Of a stretch of 64,000 nt of DNA, positions 54,027 to 62,080 are shown in pieces. Position numbers and translations under genes: made by a program. Within the stretch, counting starts at the first letter, position 1; every line of letters begins with the position of its first letter. Below the pieces are notes generated by a model. The model was not told the origin of the DNA. It ran no database searches and saw only the letters and a program-made list of their open reading frames with translations. The stretch comes from Micromonospora chalcea (lineage in GTDB: Bacteria > Actinomycetota > Actinomycetes > Mycobacteriales > Micromonosporaceae): NCBI RefSeq assembly GCF_002926165.1, contig NZ_MAGP01000115.1, positions 1-64,000 of the forward strand, given 5' to 3'.

Positions 54027-54421
54027 GCCGTGCGCCGTACGTACGGGGCGCTCCGGTCGGCCACGTCGCCGTACTCGGCGGGAAGCTGCGTGACGACCTG
54101 GGTGTACGCGGCCGGGTCGACGGCGTCGCGCAGCACGTCGAACACCGCCGTGATGCCGTCGCGGGCGGCGTCCACGTCCACGTCGGCGCGTCCGCTGACC
54201 CGCTCCACGAACACGTCGAGCCCGAACGGCTCGGCCGCCTCGGCCGGGCCGAACGCGTAGGCCCGCAGCGCCTCGGGCAGCTGGTCGGCAAGGTCGCGGG
54301 CCTCCCCGCCGTCGATCCGCTCGGCCAGCGTCGTCAACGTCGCCCGGGTGATCGCCGTGGCCTGCTCCGCGGACGCGCCGCACCGCCGGGCCACCGCGCC
54401 GATGAACTGATCCTGGTCCAT
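54023..54421 (-). CDS. DUF2267 family protein
   Basis: A 132-residue helical protein matching DUF2267: FIGAVARRCGASAEQATAIT, TLTTLAERIDGGEARDLADQ, then LPEALRAYAFG and FVERVSGRADVDVDAARDGI, with the typical TQLPAEYGD ending. Members look like two tandem helical units. Their function is unknown, though several are linked to stress and general sigma-factor regulons. It heads the two-gene unit and is divergent from the dienelactone hydrolase gene. Confidence 0.87.
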   Translation of the reverse strand: MDQDQFIGAVARRCGASAEQATAITRATLTTLAERIDGGEARDLADQLPEALRAYAFGPAEAAEPFGLDVFVERVSGRADVDVDAARDGITAVFDVLRDAVDPAAYTQVVTQLPAEYGDVADRSAPYVRRTA

Positions 54422-54556
54422 CTCGCCGCCTTCCTCCGCTGGGATTGCCGGATTCCCACGCTGGACGTCGGCAAACGGGTCGCGAGCCCGAGGCGCCGGC
54501 GCCGCCGGGCCGGGGGTAGCGTGCAGCCCGGAACCCGCAGCAAGGAGGCCCCGACA

Positions 54557-55309
54557 GTGCAGCCGACGACCGTGGACGTGCCCACCCCCGACGGAACGGC
54601 GGACGCCTACCTGGCGCGGCCGGACTCCGGTGGCCCCTTCCCGCCCGTCCTGCTGTTCATGGACGCCTTCGGGCTGCGGCCCCGGGTGGCGGAGATGGCC
54701 GCGACGATCGCCGAGCGCGGATACGTCGTGCTGGCGCCCAACCTGTTCCACCGCGCCGGACGCGCCCCGCTGATCGACCTCGGCGCGCTCGCCGACGACA
54801 GCCGCCGCGGCGCCCTGTTCGAGAGCATCGGGCCGATGATGGCCGCGCTGACGCCGGAGACGGTGGCCCGGGACACCGCCGCCTACCTGGACTTCCTCGC
54901 CGCCCAGCCGGACGTCGCGCCGGGTCCGGCGGCGATCACCGGGTACTGCATGGGCGGCATGAACGCGCTGCGCGCGATCGAGGCGCTGCCGGACCGGATC
55001 GCCGCGGCGGCCGCGTTCCACGCCGGGCGGGTCGTCACCGACGCGCCGGACAGCCCGCACCTGGGCCTCGGCGCGGTGACCGGCGAGCTCTACTTCGGGC
55101 ACGCCGACGCCGACCCGTCGATGACCGCCGAGCAGATCGCCGTGCTGGAGAAGGCGCTGGACGCGGCCGGTGTCACCTACCGCTCCGAGGTCTATCCCGG
55201 CGCCCGCCACGGCTACACCCAGTCGGACACGCCGATGTACGACGAGCAGGCCACGAAGCGGCACTGGGCCGCGTTGTTCGACCTGCTCGACCGCACCTTC
55301 GGGCGCTGA
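54557..55309 (+). CDS. Dienelactone hydrolase-family alpha/beta hydrolase
   Basis: A 250-residue alpha/beta hydrolase of the DLH type. The nucleophile is the Cys in GYCMGG (near 135), as in true dienelactone hydrolases. An acidic residue is in GHADADPS (near 177-184) and His in ARHGYTQ (near 218). The opening PPVLLFMDAFGLRPRVAEMA carries the oxyanion region. It may open lactones from aromatic catabolism, but no such pathway is nearby. The GTG at 54557 follows AAGGAGG. It is alone in its direction. Confidence 0.9.
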   Translation: MQPTTVDVPTPDGTADAYLARPDSGGPFPPVLLFMDAFGLRPRVAEMAATIAERGYVVLAPNLFHRAGRAPLIDLGALADDSRRGALFESIGPMMAALTPETVARDTAAYLDFLAAQPDVAPGPAAITGYCMGGMNALRAIEALPDRIAAAAAFHAGRVVTDAPDSPHLGLGAVTGELYFGHADADPSMTAEQIAVLEKALDAAGVTYRSEVYPGARHGYTQSDTPMYDEQATKRHWAALFDLLDRTFGR

Positions 55310-55369
55310 TCCGGGCGCCGGCCGGGCCGGGCGGACGATTCACCGGCACGGGGGCGGGTAACCGGCGAC

Positions 55370-56668
55370 ATGGCCGACCGCCCTCGCGACACCGTCCGCT
55401 CGCCCCTGGACCGGGTGGTCGAGCGGGGCGGCAGCGCCCTCGCCCGGGCCCGTGCCGAGGGCGGCATGGCCAGCCGGAACCGGATGCGCCAACTGGAGAT
55501 CACCGTGGTGATCTCCGCGCAGGCCGGGCTGGCCGCGGCGCTCGCCGCGCTGCTCGCCCAGTGGCTGCTCGGCTCCGGCGGGCACGTCTTCGCCCCGGCC
55601 GCCGCGGTCGGCACCATCGCCACCGCGATCGGCCAGCGGGCCCGGCGCACGTTCGAACTGCTCATCGGCGTGGGCCTCGGCATCGTGGTCGGTGACCTGC
55701 TGCGCGCCCTGCTCGGCAGCGGCTCCTGGCAGACCGGCCTGGTGGTCACGCTCGCCATCGCCACCGCGCTGCTGGTGGCCGGGCGCGGCGGCGCGCTGGT
55801 CGGCCAGGCCGGTGGTACGGCGGTGCTGATCGCCACGCTCGCGCCGGTGCAGCCCGGCCTGGAACTGCCCCGGCTCTTCGACGCGCTGGTGGGCGGGCTG
55901 GTCGGCCTGTTCGTGGTGGCGCTGCTGCTGCCGGTCAACCCGATCCGGGTGCTGGGCAAGGCGGTGGAGCCGGTGACCGCCGGGCTCACCGCGCAACTCG
56001 ACGCCGTCGCGCACGCGCTGACCCGGCGCGACGCCGACGAGGCTCAGCGCGCGTTGGAGGACCTGCGCGGACTCGAGCCGGACATCGGGCGGCTCAACGA
56101 CGCGCTCAGCGGGGCCGAGGAGGTGGTGACCATCGCGCCCGTCCGCTGGCGCCGCCGGGCCCAGTTCCACAGGTACGCCGAGGCGACGCAGCACCTGGAA
56201 CGGCTGGTGCTCTACGCCCGGTCGATCGCCCGGCGCTCCGCCACCGCGTTGCAGTACGACGAGCCGATCCCGCCCGCGCTGCCGGACGCGGTGGTCCGCC
56301 TCGGCGCGGCCACGCGGGAGCTGAACCGGGCCTGCCGCGGCGGCGACGACGAGGACCTGGAACGCACCCGGGAGTTGGTGCGGGAGGGCGCGGAGCTGGC
56401 CGGACGCGCGTGGTCGCAGGGGGTGCGCACCTACGGCGAAGCGATGATCAGCGACCTGCGGACCGCGCAGAGCGAGCTGCTGCGGGCCACCGGCTGCCGG
56501 GCCGAGGACGCCAACGGCAGCGTGCGCCGGGCCGCCGGCGCGGGCGAGGCCGAAGCGCGCCCGCCGATCCGGGCCCGGATGAGCCGGCCGGTCCGGCGCC
56601 GGGTGGCCGGGCGGGGCGTGCCCGGTCGGCGCCCGGACATGTTCCGCCCGCCGACCCGCGTCGGCTGA
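55370..56668 (+). CDS. FUSC/ArAE-family membrane protein
   Basis: A 432-residue protein with six hydrophobic helices in residues 44-190 (AGLAAALAALLAQWLLG, AAAVGTIATAI, LLIGVGLGIVVGDLLRALLG and further), in the repeating layout of FUSC/aromatic-acid-exporter proteins. A long cytoplasmic helical domain follows (about 195-380), then a basic tail (RRRVAGRGVPGRRPD). It probably exports small aromatic or other weak acids. The ATG at 55370 is used. It is 60 bp after the hydrolase gene and may be co-transcribed with it. Confidence 0.88.
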   Translation: MADRPRDTVRSPLDRVVERGGSALARARAEGGMASRNRMRQLEITVVISAQAGLAAALAALLAQWLLGSGGHVFAPAAAVGTIATAIGQRARRTFELLIGVGLGIVVGDLLRALLGSGSWQTGLVVTLAIATALLVAGRGGALVGQAGGTAVLIATLAPVQPGLELPRLFDALVGGLVGLFVVALLLPVNPIRVLGKAVEPVTAGLTAQLDAVAHALTRRDADEAQRALEDLRGLEPDIGRLNDALSGAEEVVTIAPVRWRRRAQFHRYAEATQHLERLVLYARSIARRSATALQYDEPIPPALPDAVVRLGAATRELNRACRGGDDEDLERTRELVREGAELAGRAWSQGVRTYGEAMISDLRTAQSELLRATGCRAEDANGSVRRAAGAGEAEARPPIRARMSRPVRRRVAGRGVPGRRPDMFRPPTRVG

Positions 56669-56737
56669 GCGCTGCCGAAGGCCACCGGGCGGCAACTGGC
56701 ACCTGCCCCGGCCGGTCCGGCTCGTTAGCGTCGGCCC

Positions 56738-57451
56738 ATGGACACCCGTCACGCCGCCCTGGTCGCGCGGTTCGCCGCGCTGACCACCGCTCACGTCGCC
56801 GACGCCTGCCTGCGCGCCGGCGTCGAGGTCCGGTGCGCTCCGGCCGCCGTACGCCCGGTGCTGCCCGGGCGGCGGCTTGCCGGGCCGGTCCGCCCGGCCC
56901 GGCACGTCGGCAGCGTGGACGTCTTCCTCGAGGCGATCGAGCGGGCCGCCGAGGGGGACGTGCTCGTCGTCGACGACGGCGGGCGCACCGACCGGGCCTG
57001 CGTCGGCGACCTGGTGGTGCTGGAGGCGCGGGCCGCCGGGCTGGCCGGCCTGGTGGTGTGGGGCGCGCACCGCGACACCGTCGACCTGGTGGCGGTCGGG
57101 CTGCCGGTGTTCAGCCTCGGCGCCACCCCGAGCGGGCCGCTGGAGCTGGACCCGCGCCCGGACGGGGCACTGGAGCACGCCCGGGTCGGGTCGTTCACCG
57201 TCGGCCCGCGGGACCTGGCCCTGGCCGACGACGACGGCGTGCTGTTCGTGCCCGCCCACCGGGCCGGGGAGCTGTTCGACCTGGCCGAGTCCATCCGGGA
57301 CACCGAGCGGCGGCAGGCCGACCGGATCCGGGCCGGCGAGTCGCTGCGGTCGCAGGTCGGCTTCGCCGCCTACCTGACGGCCCGCGCGGCCGACCCGGCG
57401 CTGACGTTCCGGGCGCACCTGCGCGCCGTGGGCGGCGCGATCGAGGAGTGA
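56738..57451 (+). CDS. RraA-family protein
   Basis: A 237-residue protein of the RraA/HMG-aldolase fold. Landmarks: TTAHVADACLRAG near 16, GPVRPARHV near 48, GDVLVVDDGGRTDRACVGDLV (about 73-93), AGLAGLVVWGAHRDTVDL and the late DDDGVLFVP. Most family members are divalent-metal 4-hydroxy-4-methyl-2-oxoglutarate or oxaloacetate lyases; E. coli RraA inhibits RNase E. The conserved GxxGxxxRD of the enzymes is here WGAHRDTVDL, so catalysis is plausible. It is convergent with a response regulator. Confidence 0.88.
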   Translation: MDTRHAALVARFAALTTAHVADACLRAGVEVRCAPAAVRPVLPGRRLAGPVRPARHVGSVDVFLEAIERAAEGDVLVVDDGGRTDRACVGDLVVLEARAAGLAGLVVWGAHRDTVDLVAVGLPVFSLGATPSGPLELDPRPDGALEHARVGSFTVGPRDLALADDDGVLFVPAHRAGELFDLAESIRDTERRQADRIRAGESLRSQVGFAAYLTARAADPALTFRAHLRAVGGAIEE

Positions 57452-57456
57452 GCCGC

Positions 57457-58083
57457 TCAGCCGCCGCGCGCCCACAGCGCCAGGCGTACCCGGTTGGGGC
57501 TGCCGGTCTTCGTCATCAGGCTGGTGATGTGCGTCTTCACCGTGGTCACGCCGATGTGCAGCCGGTCGGCGATCTCGGTGTTCGACAGTCCGTCGGCCAC
57601 CAGGTCCAGCACGTCCCGCTCGCGGGCGGTCAGCTCGGCCGCGCGCCGGGGCGCGCCGGCGCGGGCGTGCACCGCGCGTTCGACCAGCCGGCGCAGGATC
57701 TCCGGGCTGAACGGGCTGTCCCCGGCGGCGGCGCGGCGGATGCCGTCCAGCAGGTCGGCCGGGGGCGCGTCCTTGAGCAGGAAGCCGCAGGCGCCGGCGG
57801 TCAGCGCCGGGTAGAGGTGGTCGTCGTCGCCGAACGTGGTGAGCACCATGATCCGGGTGGCGGGCCGGTCGGCGAGGATCCGGCTGGTCGCGGTGATGCC
57901 GTCGACGCCGGGCATCCGCAGGTCCATCACCACCACGTCGGGCCGTAGCCGGGCGGCGAGGGCGATCGCGTCCCGGCCGTTGTCGGCCTCGCCGACCACG
58001 TCGAGGTCGGGCTGGGCGTCGCAGAGCATCCGCAGACCGGCCCGGATGAGGTGCTGGTCGTCGACCAGCAGCACCCGGATCAC
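57457..58083 (-). CDS. NarL/LuxR-family response regulator
   Basis: A 208-residue regulator. The receiver (1-118) has D8/D9, phospho-acceptor D54 (VVMDLRMPG) and K104 (LLKDAPP). The HTH (about 142-203) reads LTARERDVLDLVADGLSNTEIA and VTTVKTHITSLMTKTGS. It is coupled to the kinase by a GTGA overlap. It is a standard actinobacterial DesR/LiaR-like partner. The targets are unknown, but the ABA4-like gene pair upstream reads in the same direction. Confidence 0.93.
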   Translation of the reverse strand: MIRVLLVDDQHLIRAGLRMLCDAQPDLDVVGEADNGRDAIALAARLRPDVVVMDLRMPGVDGITATSRILADRPATRIMVLTTFGDDDHLYPALTAGACGFLLKDAPPADLLDGIRRAAAGDSPFSPEILRRLVERAVHARAGAPRRAAELTARERDVLDLVADGLSNTEIADRLHIGVTTVKTHITSLMTKTGSPNRVRLALWARGG

Positions 58084-59297
58084 GCCGGCTCCGGCGCGCC
58101 CGCGCGGGGGCGGGGCGTGTCTGGGGCGGGCCCGGCCGCCGGCAGCACGGTCCGTACCCGCCAGCCGGACCCGGTGGGCCCGGCCTCCAGCCGACCGCCG
58201 AGCACCTCCACCCGTTCCCGCATGCCGACGATGCCGTGGCCGCCGCCGGAGGGCACCCCGGCCGGCGCCGCGCCCCGCCCGTCGTCGGACACCGCCCAGT
58301 GCACCGCGCCGTCCTCGACCGATACGGTCAGCTGCGCCCGCGCCGCCGCGCCCGCGTGTTTCGCCACGTTCGTCAACGCCTCCTGGGTCAGTCGCAGCAC
58401 CGCCTGGCCGCGTACCGCGTCGAGCGCGCCGACAGCCGGGTCGACGTCGGCCTCCACCACGACGCCCGCCTGCCGGGCCCGGTCCACCGCCGCGCCGAGC
58501 GCCGCCGGAAGCGCCGACGGCTCGATCGCGGTCAGGGCGGCGTCGCCGCGTACGCCGTCCGGGTCACGCAGCACCGCGACCAGCCGCCGCAGGTCGGTCA
58601 GCGCCGCCGTGCCGGTGGCGTGCACGTCGTCGAACACCTCGCCGACCCGGGGGTCCAGGTCGGGCAGCACGTGCCGGGCCACCCCGACCCGCAGCACCAT
58701 CGACGCGACGTGGTGCGCGAGGACGTCGTGCAGTTCCCGGGCGATGGCGCCGCGCTCGTCGGCGCGGGCCGCCCGGCTCTCCGACTCGCGCCGGCGCCGG
58801 TCCGCCTCGGCCCGCTCCTCGGCCTGCCGGCTCAGCTCCCTCGTGGTCCGCACGACCAGCCCGAGCAGCAGGGGCAGGCAGACGGTGACGGCGAGCCCGA
58901 ACAGCCCGGTCAGCGCTGTGCGGACCGGTTCGCCGATCAAATTGGTCAGGTCGACGGCGGCGAGCAGCCCGGCGCCGAGCCAGATCGTACGCGGCCGGGT
59001 GGCCCGCATGGTCAGCTCCAGCAGCGCCCAGCTCGCGCCGACCTGGTTGATCATCACGTCGTCGACCAGCGGGAACGCCGCCGCGAGCAGCGCCGACTGG
59101 AGGAGCAGGTTCAGCAGCGGCCGGCGGTGGCACAACAGCGCCAGGAGAAACGCCGGGACCGCCAGCGCCCACTGCGTTCCGGTGGGCCCGGGGCGGCCGT
59201 GCACGCCGACGACCAGGTAGCCGATGCCGCTGAGATCCAGCAGCAGGATCCGCGCGAGCGTGTCGCGTGCGTCGAACAGCCGACCGACCCAGCCCAC
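58080..59297 (-). CDS. NarL-type sensor histidine kinase
   Basis: A 405-residue membrane kinase with about five hydrophobic segments in the first 150 residues and no extracellular domain. HisKA_3 holds phospho-acceptor H190 (ARELHDVLAHHVASM), preceded by a signalling helix (LSRQAEERAEADRRRRES). The HATPase domain has DDGRGAAPAGVPSGGGHGIVGM. The start is a GTG at 59297, only 9 bp after the ABA4-like gene, so kinase, regulator and the two membrane genes may be one operon. Confidence 0.93.
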   Translation of the reverse strand: MGWVGRLFDARDTLARILLLDLSGIGYLVVGVHGRPGPTGTQWALAVPAFLLALLCHRRPLLNLLLQSALLAAAFPLVDDVMINQVGASWALLELTMRATRPRTIWLGAGLLAAVDLTNLIGEPVRTALTGLFGLAVTVCLPLLLGLVVRTTRELSRQAEERAEADRRRRESESRAARADERGAIARELHDVLAHHVASMVLRVGVARHVLPDLDPRVGEVFDDVHATGTAALTDLRRLVAVLRDPDGVRGDAALTAIEPSALPAALGAAVDRARQAGVVVEADVDPAVGALDAVRGQAVLRLTQEALTNVAKHAGAAARAQLTVSVEDGAVHWAVSDDGRGAAPAGVPSGGGHGIVGMRERVEVLGGRLEAGPTGSGWRVRTVLPAAGPAPDTPRPRAGAPEPA

Positions 59298-59306
59298 CGC
59301 GTCAGC

Positions 59307-59759
59307 CTAGGCAACCGGCGCGGCCGGGGCCACCGCGTTGGCTCGCCGCCGCCGGACGGCGCGCAGTCCGAGATGGACGGCCAGCCCGAGCGGGCCGAGC
59401 AGGACGGTGAGCAGCAGCACCGGAGCGGTGAGCAGGGCCGGCAGCCCGCGCTCCCGCGCGTCCTGCCAGATCCACCGGCCGACGAACAGGTCGAAGGCGA
59501 TCATGTGGGCCCAGGCCGCCGCCGCGCCGTCTGCGGTGCCGAGCAGGTCCCGCAGCCCGTCGAGGGTGGGCGCTGTCACCACCGGCAGCACCGTTCCGAG
59601 CGACGGGAGCACGAGGACGGCGTAGACCAGCAGCACCGGCGCGACGATCAGCGGTGAGCCGACGATCCGGGCGGTCCAGGACCAGCGCGGCGCGAGGATC
59701 ATCAGCGCCCAGAACGGGGCGGCGAGCAGGAACGTCAGGTCGAACAGGATCCCGGTCAT
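59307..59759 (-). CDS. ABA4-like family membrane protein
   Basis: A 150-residue protein with four hydrophobic helices and the ABA4/DUF4281 pattern: LFDLTFLLAAPFWALMILAP, then AWAHMIAFDLFVGRWIWQDA, RERGLPALLTAP and LLGPLGLAVHLGLR. Plant ABA4 is needed for neoxanthin synthesis. Bacterial homologues have no settled role, and there are no carotenoid genes in this window. It overlaps the upstream membrane protein gene by ATGA and is followed by the kinase gene at 9 bp. Confidence 0.85.
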   Translation of the reverse strand: MTGILFDLTFLLAAPFWALMILAPRWSWTARIVGSPLIVAPVLLVYAVLVLPSLGTVLPVVTAPTLDGLRDLLGTADGAAAAWAHMIAFDLFVGRWIWQDARERGLPALLTAPVLLLTVLLGPLGLAVHLGLRAVRRRRANAVAPAAPVA

Positions 59760-60688
59760 CCGACGAGCACCACCCCGGCGCGGCGGGCCCGGCGCGCCAG
59801 CACCAGCGCGGAGGCGGTTGCCGTGGCCGCCACCAGCACCGCCGCCGCGGCGAGCGTGAGCGCGTCCGGGGCGAGCAGCGGCTGCCCGCGCAGGGCCTGG
59901 GCGGTCACCAGCAGCGTGAGTCCCGCGTACGCGGCCCCGCCGACGAGCACCAGCCGGGCCCGGGTCAGCCCGTCCAGCCGCCGGCCGAGGAACCGGTCGA
60001 GCAGGATCGCCAGCAGCGGCAGCGCCTGCAGCGCGTGCATCCCGACGAAGTGCCCGACGCGCAGGTCGCCGCCGGTGGTGCTCCAGCCGAGCAGCGGCAG
60101 CCCGGGACCGCCGTCGGGCACCCCGACGCTGTGCGCGCCGCTGATCCCGGCCGGCGCTCCGGCGGGCTGCCGCATGACCATCGGGAACGCGACGACCATG
60201 CCGAGCAGGGACACGGCGAGGCCGAGCCGTACCGCGTATCCGCCGGCGCGGTCCGCGAGCGACCGGCGGGACAGCACGACCGCCAGCACGAGCTGGGCGG
60301 CGAACAGCACGGTGATCGCCGCGCCCATGACGCTGTACAGCATCGCGTCCAGTGTCGTGGCGCCGTTGAAGTGGCTCGCGGTGCCGCGCAGCACCTGGCC
60401 CACGATGATCGTCATCTCCAGCACCGCCATGGCCACGATGAGTGTGGCCGCCCGCTCGGCGGCCCGGCTGCGGCGCGGCAGCAGGGACAGCATCCAGGCC
60501 AGCGTGACGCCGTAGAGCACGAACGAGATCGCGAACTTCAGCGGCTTGGCCCAGATGGGCGCGCCGGTCAGCACGCGCGGGTCGGCGACGACGCCGACCG
60601 CGGCGACGACGGTGAGCACCGCCATCGCGGACACGAGGAGCATCAGGGGGCGGTGCCATCCGGCCGCCCGGTTCCGCACGGTAGTCAT
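59756..60688 (-). CDS. Hypothetical eight-helix membrane protein paired with ABA4-like protein
   Basis: A 310-residue integral membrane protein without a family I can name. Helices lie at about 14-34, 48-66, 82-100, 115-140, 150-170, 214-232, 246-265 and 275-298. Conserved-looking features are PIWAKPLKFAISFVLYG near 45 and VGHFVGMHALQALPLLA near 215, whose His residues could bind haem or metal within the membrane. It heads the operon-like series membrane protein, ABA4-like, kinase, response regulator. Confidence 0.75.
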   Translation of the reverse strand: MTTVRNRAAGWHRPLMLLVSAMAVLTVVAAVGVVADPRVLTGAPIWAKPLKFAISFVLYGVTLAWMLSLLPRRSRAAERAATLIVAMAVLEMTIIVGQVLRGTASHFNGATTLDAMLYSVMGAAITVLFAAQLVLAVVLSRRSLADRAGGYAVRLGLAVSLLGMVVAFPMVMRQPAGAPAGISGAHSVGVPDGGPGLPLLGWSTTGGDLRVGHFVGMHALQALPLLAILLDRFLGRRLDGLTRARLVLVGGAAYAGLTLLVTAQALRGQPLLAPDALTLAAAAVLVAATATASALVLARRARRAGVVLVG

Positions 60689-60763
60689 GCCTGTAGATGC
60701 TGGTGGCGGACCGGGACCCGCGCGTCCGTCCGCAGGCCGCGTCCGTGACCCCGGGTCGGAGCG

Positions 60764-60787
60764 CGCCTCCTACCGGGGGAGGAGGCG
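60764..60787 (-). terminator. Hairpin after dinB
   Basis: An 8-bp stem (60764-60771 with 60780-60787) and an 8-nt loop lie 6 nt past the dinB stop codon. Confidence 0.5.
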
Positions 60788-60793
60788 GAGCGG

Positions 60794-61981
60794 TCAGTCC
60801 GGCAGCCGGGGCATCTGGGCGCCCGGATCGCGGCCGAGCAGCACCCCACGGGTCAGCGCCCGTGATCCGAAGCGGTCGCGTACCGCGTCGACGGCGGCGT
60901 CCAGCGCCGGACCCGGGTCGGCGGTGAACGGCAGGGCCAGCTGGGTGTGCCCGCCGCCGAGGTTTGCCACCGAGACGCCGAGCAGCGTGACGCCGCGCAG
61001 CGCGATCTGCGGCAGCGCGGCGCCCAGCAGGTCACGGGCGGCGTCGCGCAGCGGCGCGGTCTGCGCGGTCGGCTCGTCGAGCGTGTGCGACCGGGTGACC
61101 CGCGTGTAGTCGGCGAAACGCAGCCGCAGCGTCACCGTGCGGCCGGTGCGCCGGGCCGCGCGCATCCGCCCGGCCACCCGGTCGACCAGACCGGCCAGCA
61201 CCGCGTCCAGCTCGGCGGGGGAGTGCGGGCCGCGCCCCAGCGCGTGCTGCGCGCCCATCGAGGAGCGGCGGCGGCCCACCTGCACCGCCCGGGGGTCGCG
61301 GTTGTGCGCCAGGGCGTGCAGGTGCCGGCCGGCGCCCGCGCCGAGCAGCGACACCAGCGCCGGCTCGTCCAGCCGTGCCACCTGCCCGACGGTACGGATG
61401 CCGCGTTCGCGCAGCCGGGCGGCGGTGACCGGGCCGACGCCCCACAGCCGCTCCACCGGCAGCGGGTGCAGGAACGCCAGTTCCCGCTCCGGCTCGACCA
61501 CCAGCAGCCCGTCCGGCTTGGCCACGCCGCTGGCGACCTTCGCCAGGAACTTCGTCCGGGCCACGCCGACGGTGATCGGCAGGCCGACCTCGCGGCGTAC
61601 CCGCTCCCGCAGCGTGGCCGCGACGGCGGCCGGCGTTCCGGCGAGCCGCCGCAGCCCGCCCACGTCGAGGAACGCCTCGTCGATGCTGAGCCCTTCGACC
61701 AGCGGGGTGGTGTCCCGGAAGATCTCGAACACCGCCCGGCTGGCGGCCGTGTACGCGGCCATCCGGGGCGGCACCACGATCGCGTCCGGGCAGAGCCGCC
61801 GCGCCTGCCGGCCGCCCATGGCGCTGCGCACGCCCCGGGCCTTGGCCTCGTAGCTGCACGCGAGCACCACGCCGCCGCCGACGATCACCGGCCGGCCGCG
61901 CAGCCGGGGGTCGTCGCGCTCGTCGACCGAGGCGTAGAACGCGTCCAGGTCGGCGTGCAGGATGGTGGCCTCGCTCGACAC
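60794..61981 (-). CDS. dinB: DNA polymerase IV (Y-family translesion polymerase)
   Basis: A 395-residue Y-family polymerase that copies damaged DNA. The palm has D11 (HADLDAFYASVD) and D101-E102 (SIDEAFLDV) as metal ligands. The thumb HhH region (LWGVGPVTAARLRERGI) and the little-finger domain follow. QLALPF near 346 is a likely sliding-clamp motif. I chose the GTG at 61981 rather than the one at 61999, because an SOS box covers the earlier codon and the family start is ILHADLDAFY. LexA control is therefore expected. Confidence 0.95.
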   Translation of the reverse strand: MSSEATILHADLDAFYASVDERDDPRLRGRPVIVGGGVVLACSYEAKARGVRSAMGGRQARRLCPDAIVVPPRMAAYTAASRAVFEIFRDTTPLVEGLSIDEAFLDVGGLRRLAGTPAAVAATLRERVRREVGLPITVGVARTKFLAKVASGVAKPDGLLVVEPERELAFLHPLPVERLWGVGPVTAARLRERGIRTVGQVARLDEPALVSLLGAGAGRHLHALAHNRDPRAVQVGRRRSSMGAQHALGRGPHSPAELDAVLAGLVDRVAGRMRAARRTGRTVTLRLRFADYTRVTRSHTLDEPTAQTAPLRDAARDLLGAALPQIALRGVTLLGVSVANLGGGHTQLALPFTADPGPALDAAVDAVRDRFGSRALTRGVLLGRDPGAQMPRLPD

Positions 61982-61991
61982 CCCGCCATCC

Positions 61992-62007
61992 TCGCACACA
62001 TGTTCGA
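61992..62007 (-). promoter_or_regulatory. LexA (SOS) box of dinB
   Basis: The minus strand reads TCGAAC-ATGT-GTGCGA, matching the actinobacterial LexA consensus TCGAAC-N4-GTTCGA at 11 of 12 positions. It lies 11 bp upstream of the chosen start codon, where LexA would block transcription or a leaderless start. Confidence 0.75.
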
Positions 62008-62031
62008 ACAGGCGCGGCTGACCTGCCCGGA

Positions 62032-62078
62032 CGCACGCGACCGGCCGGCGGATGGCTCCCGCCGACCGGCCGCGTGCG
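62032..62078 (-). terminator. Long hairpin terminator after the penicillin acylase gene
   Basis: A 20-bp stem with two mismatches (62032-62051 with 62059-62078) and a 7-nt loop begins 2 nt past the stop codon. Confidence 0.75.
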
Positions 62079-62080
62079 CC

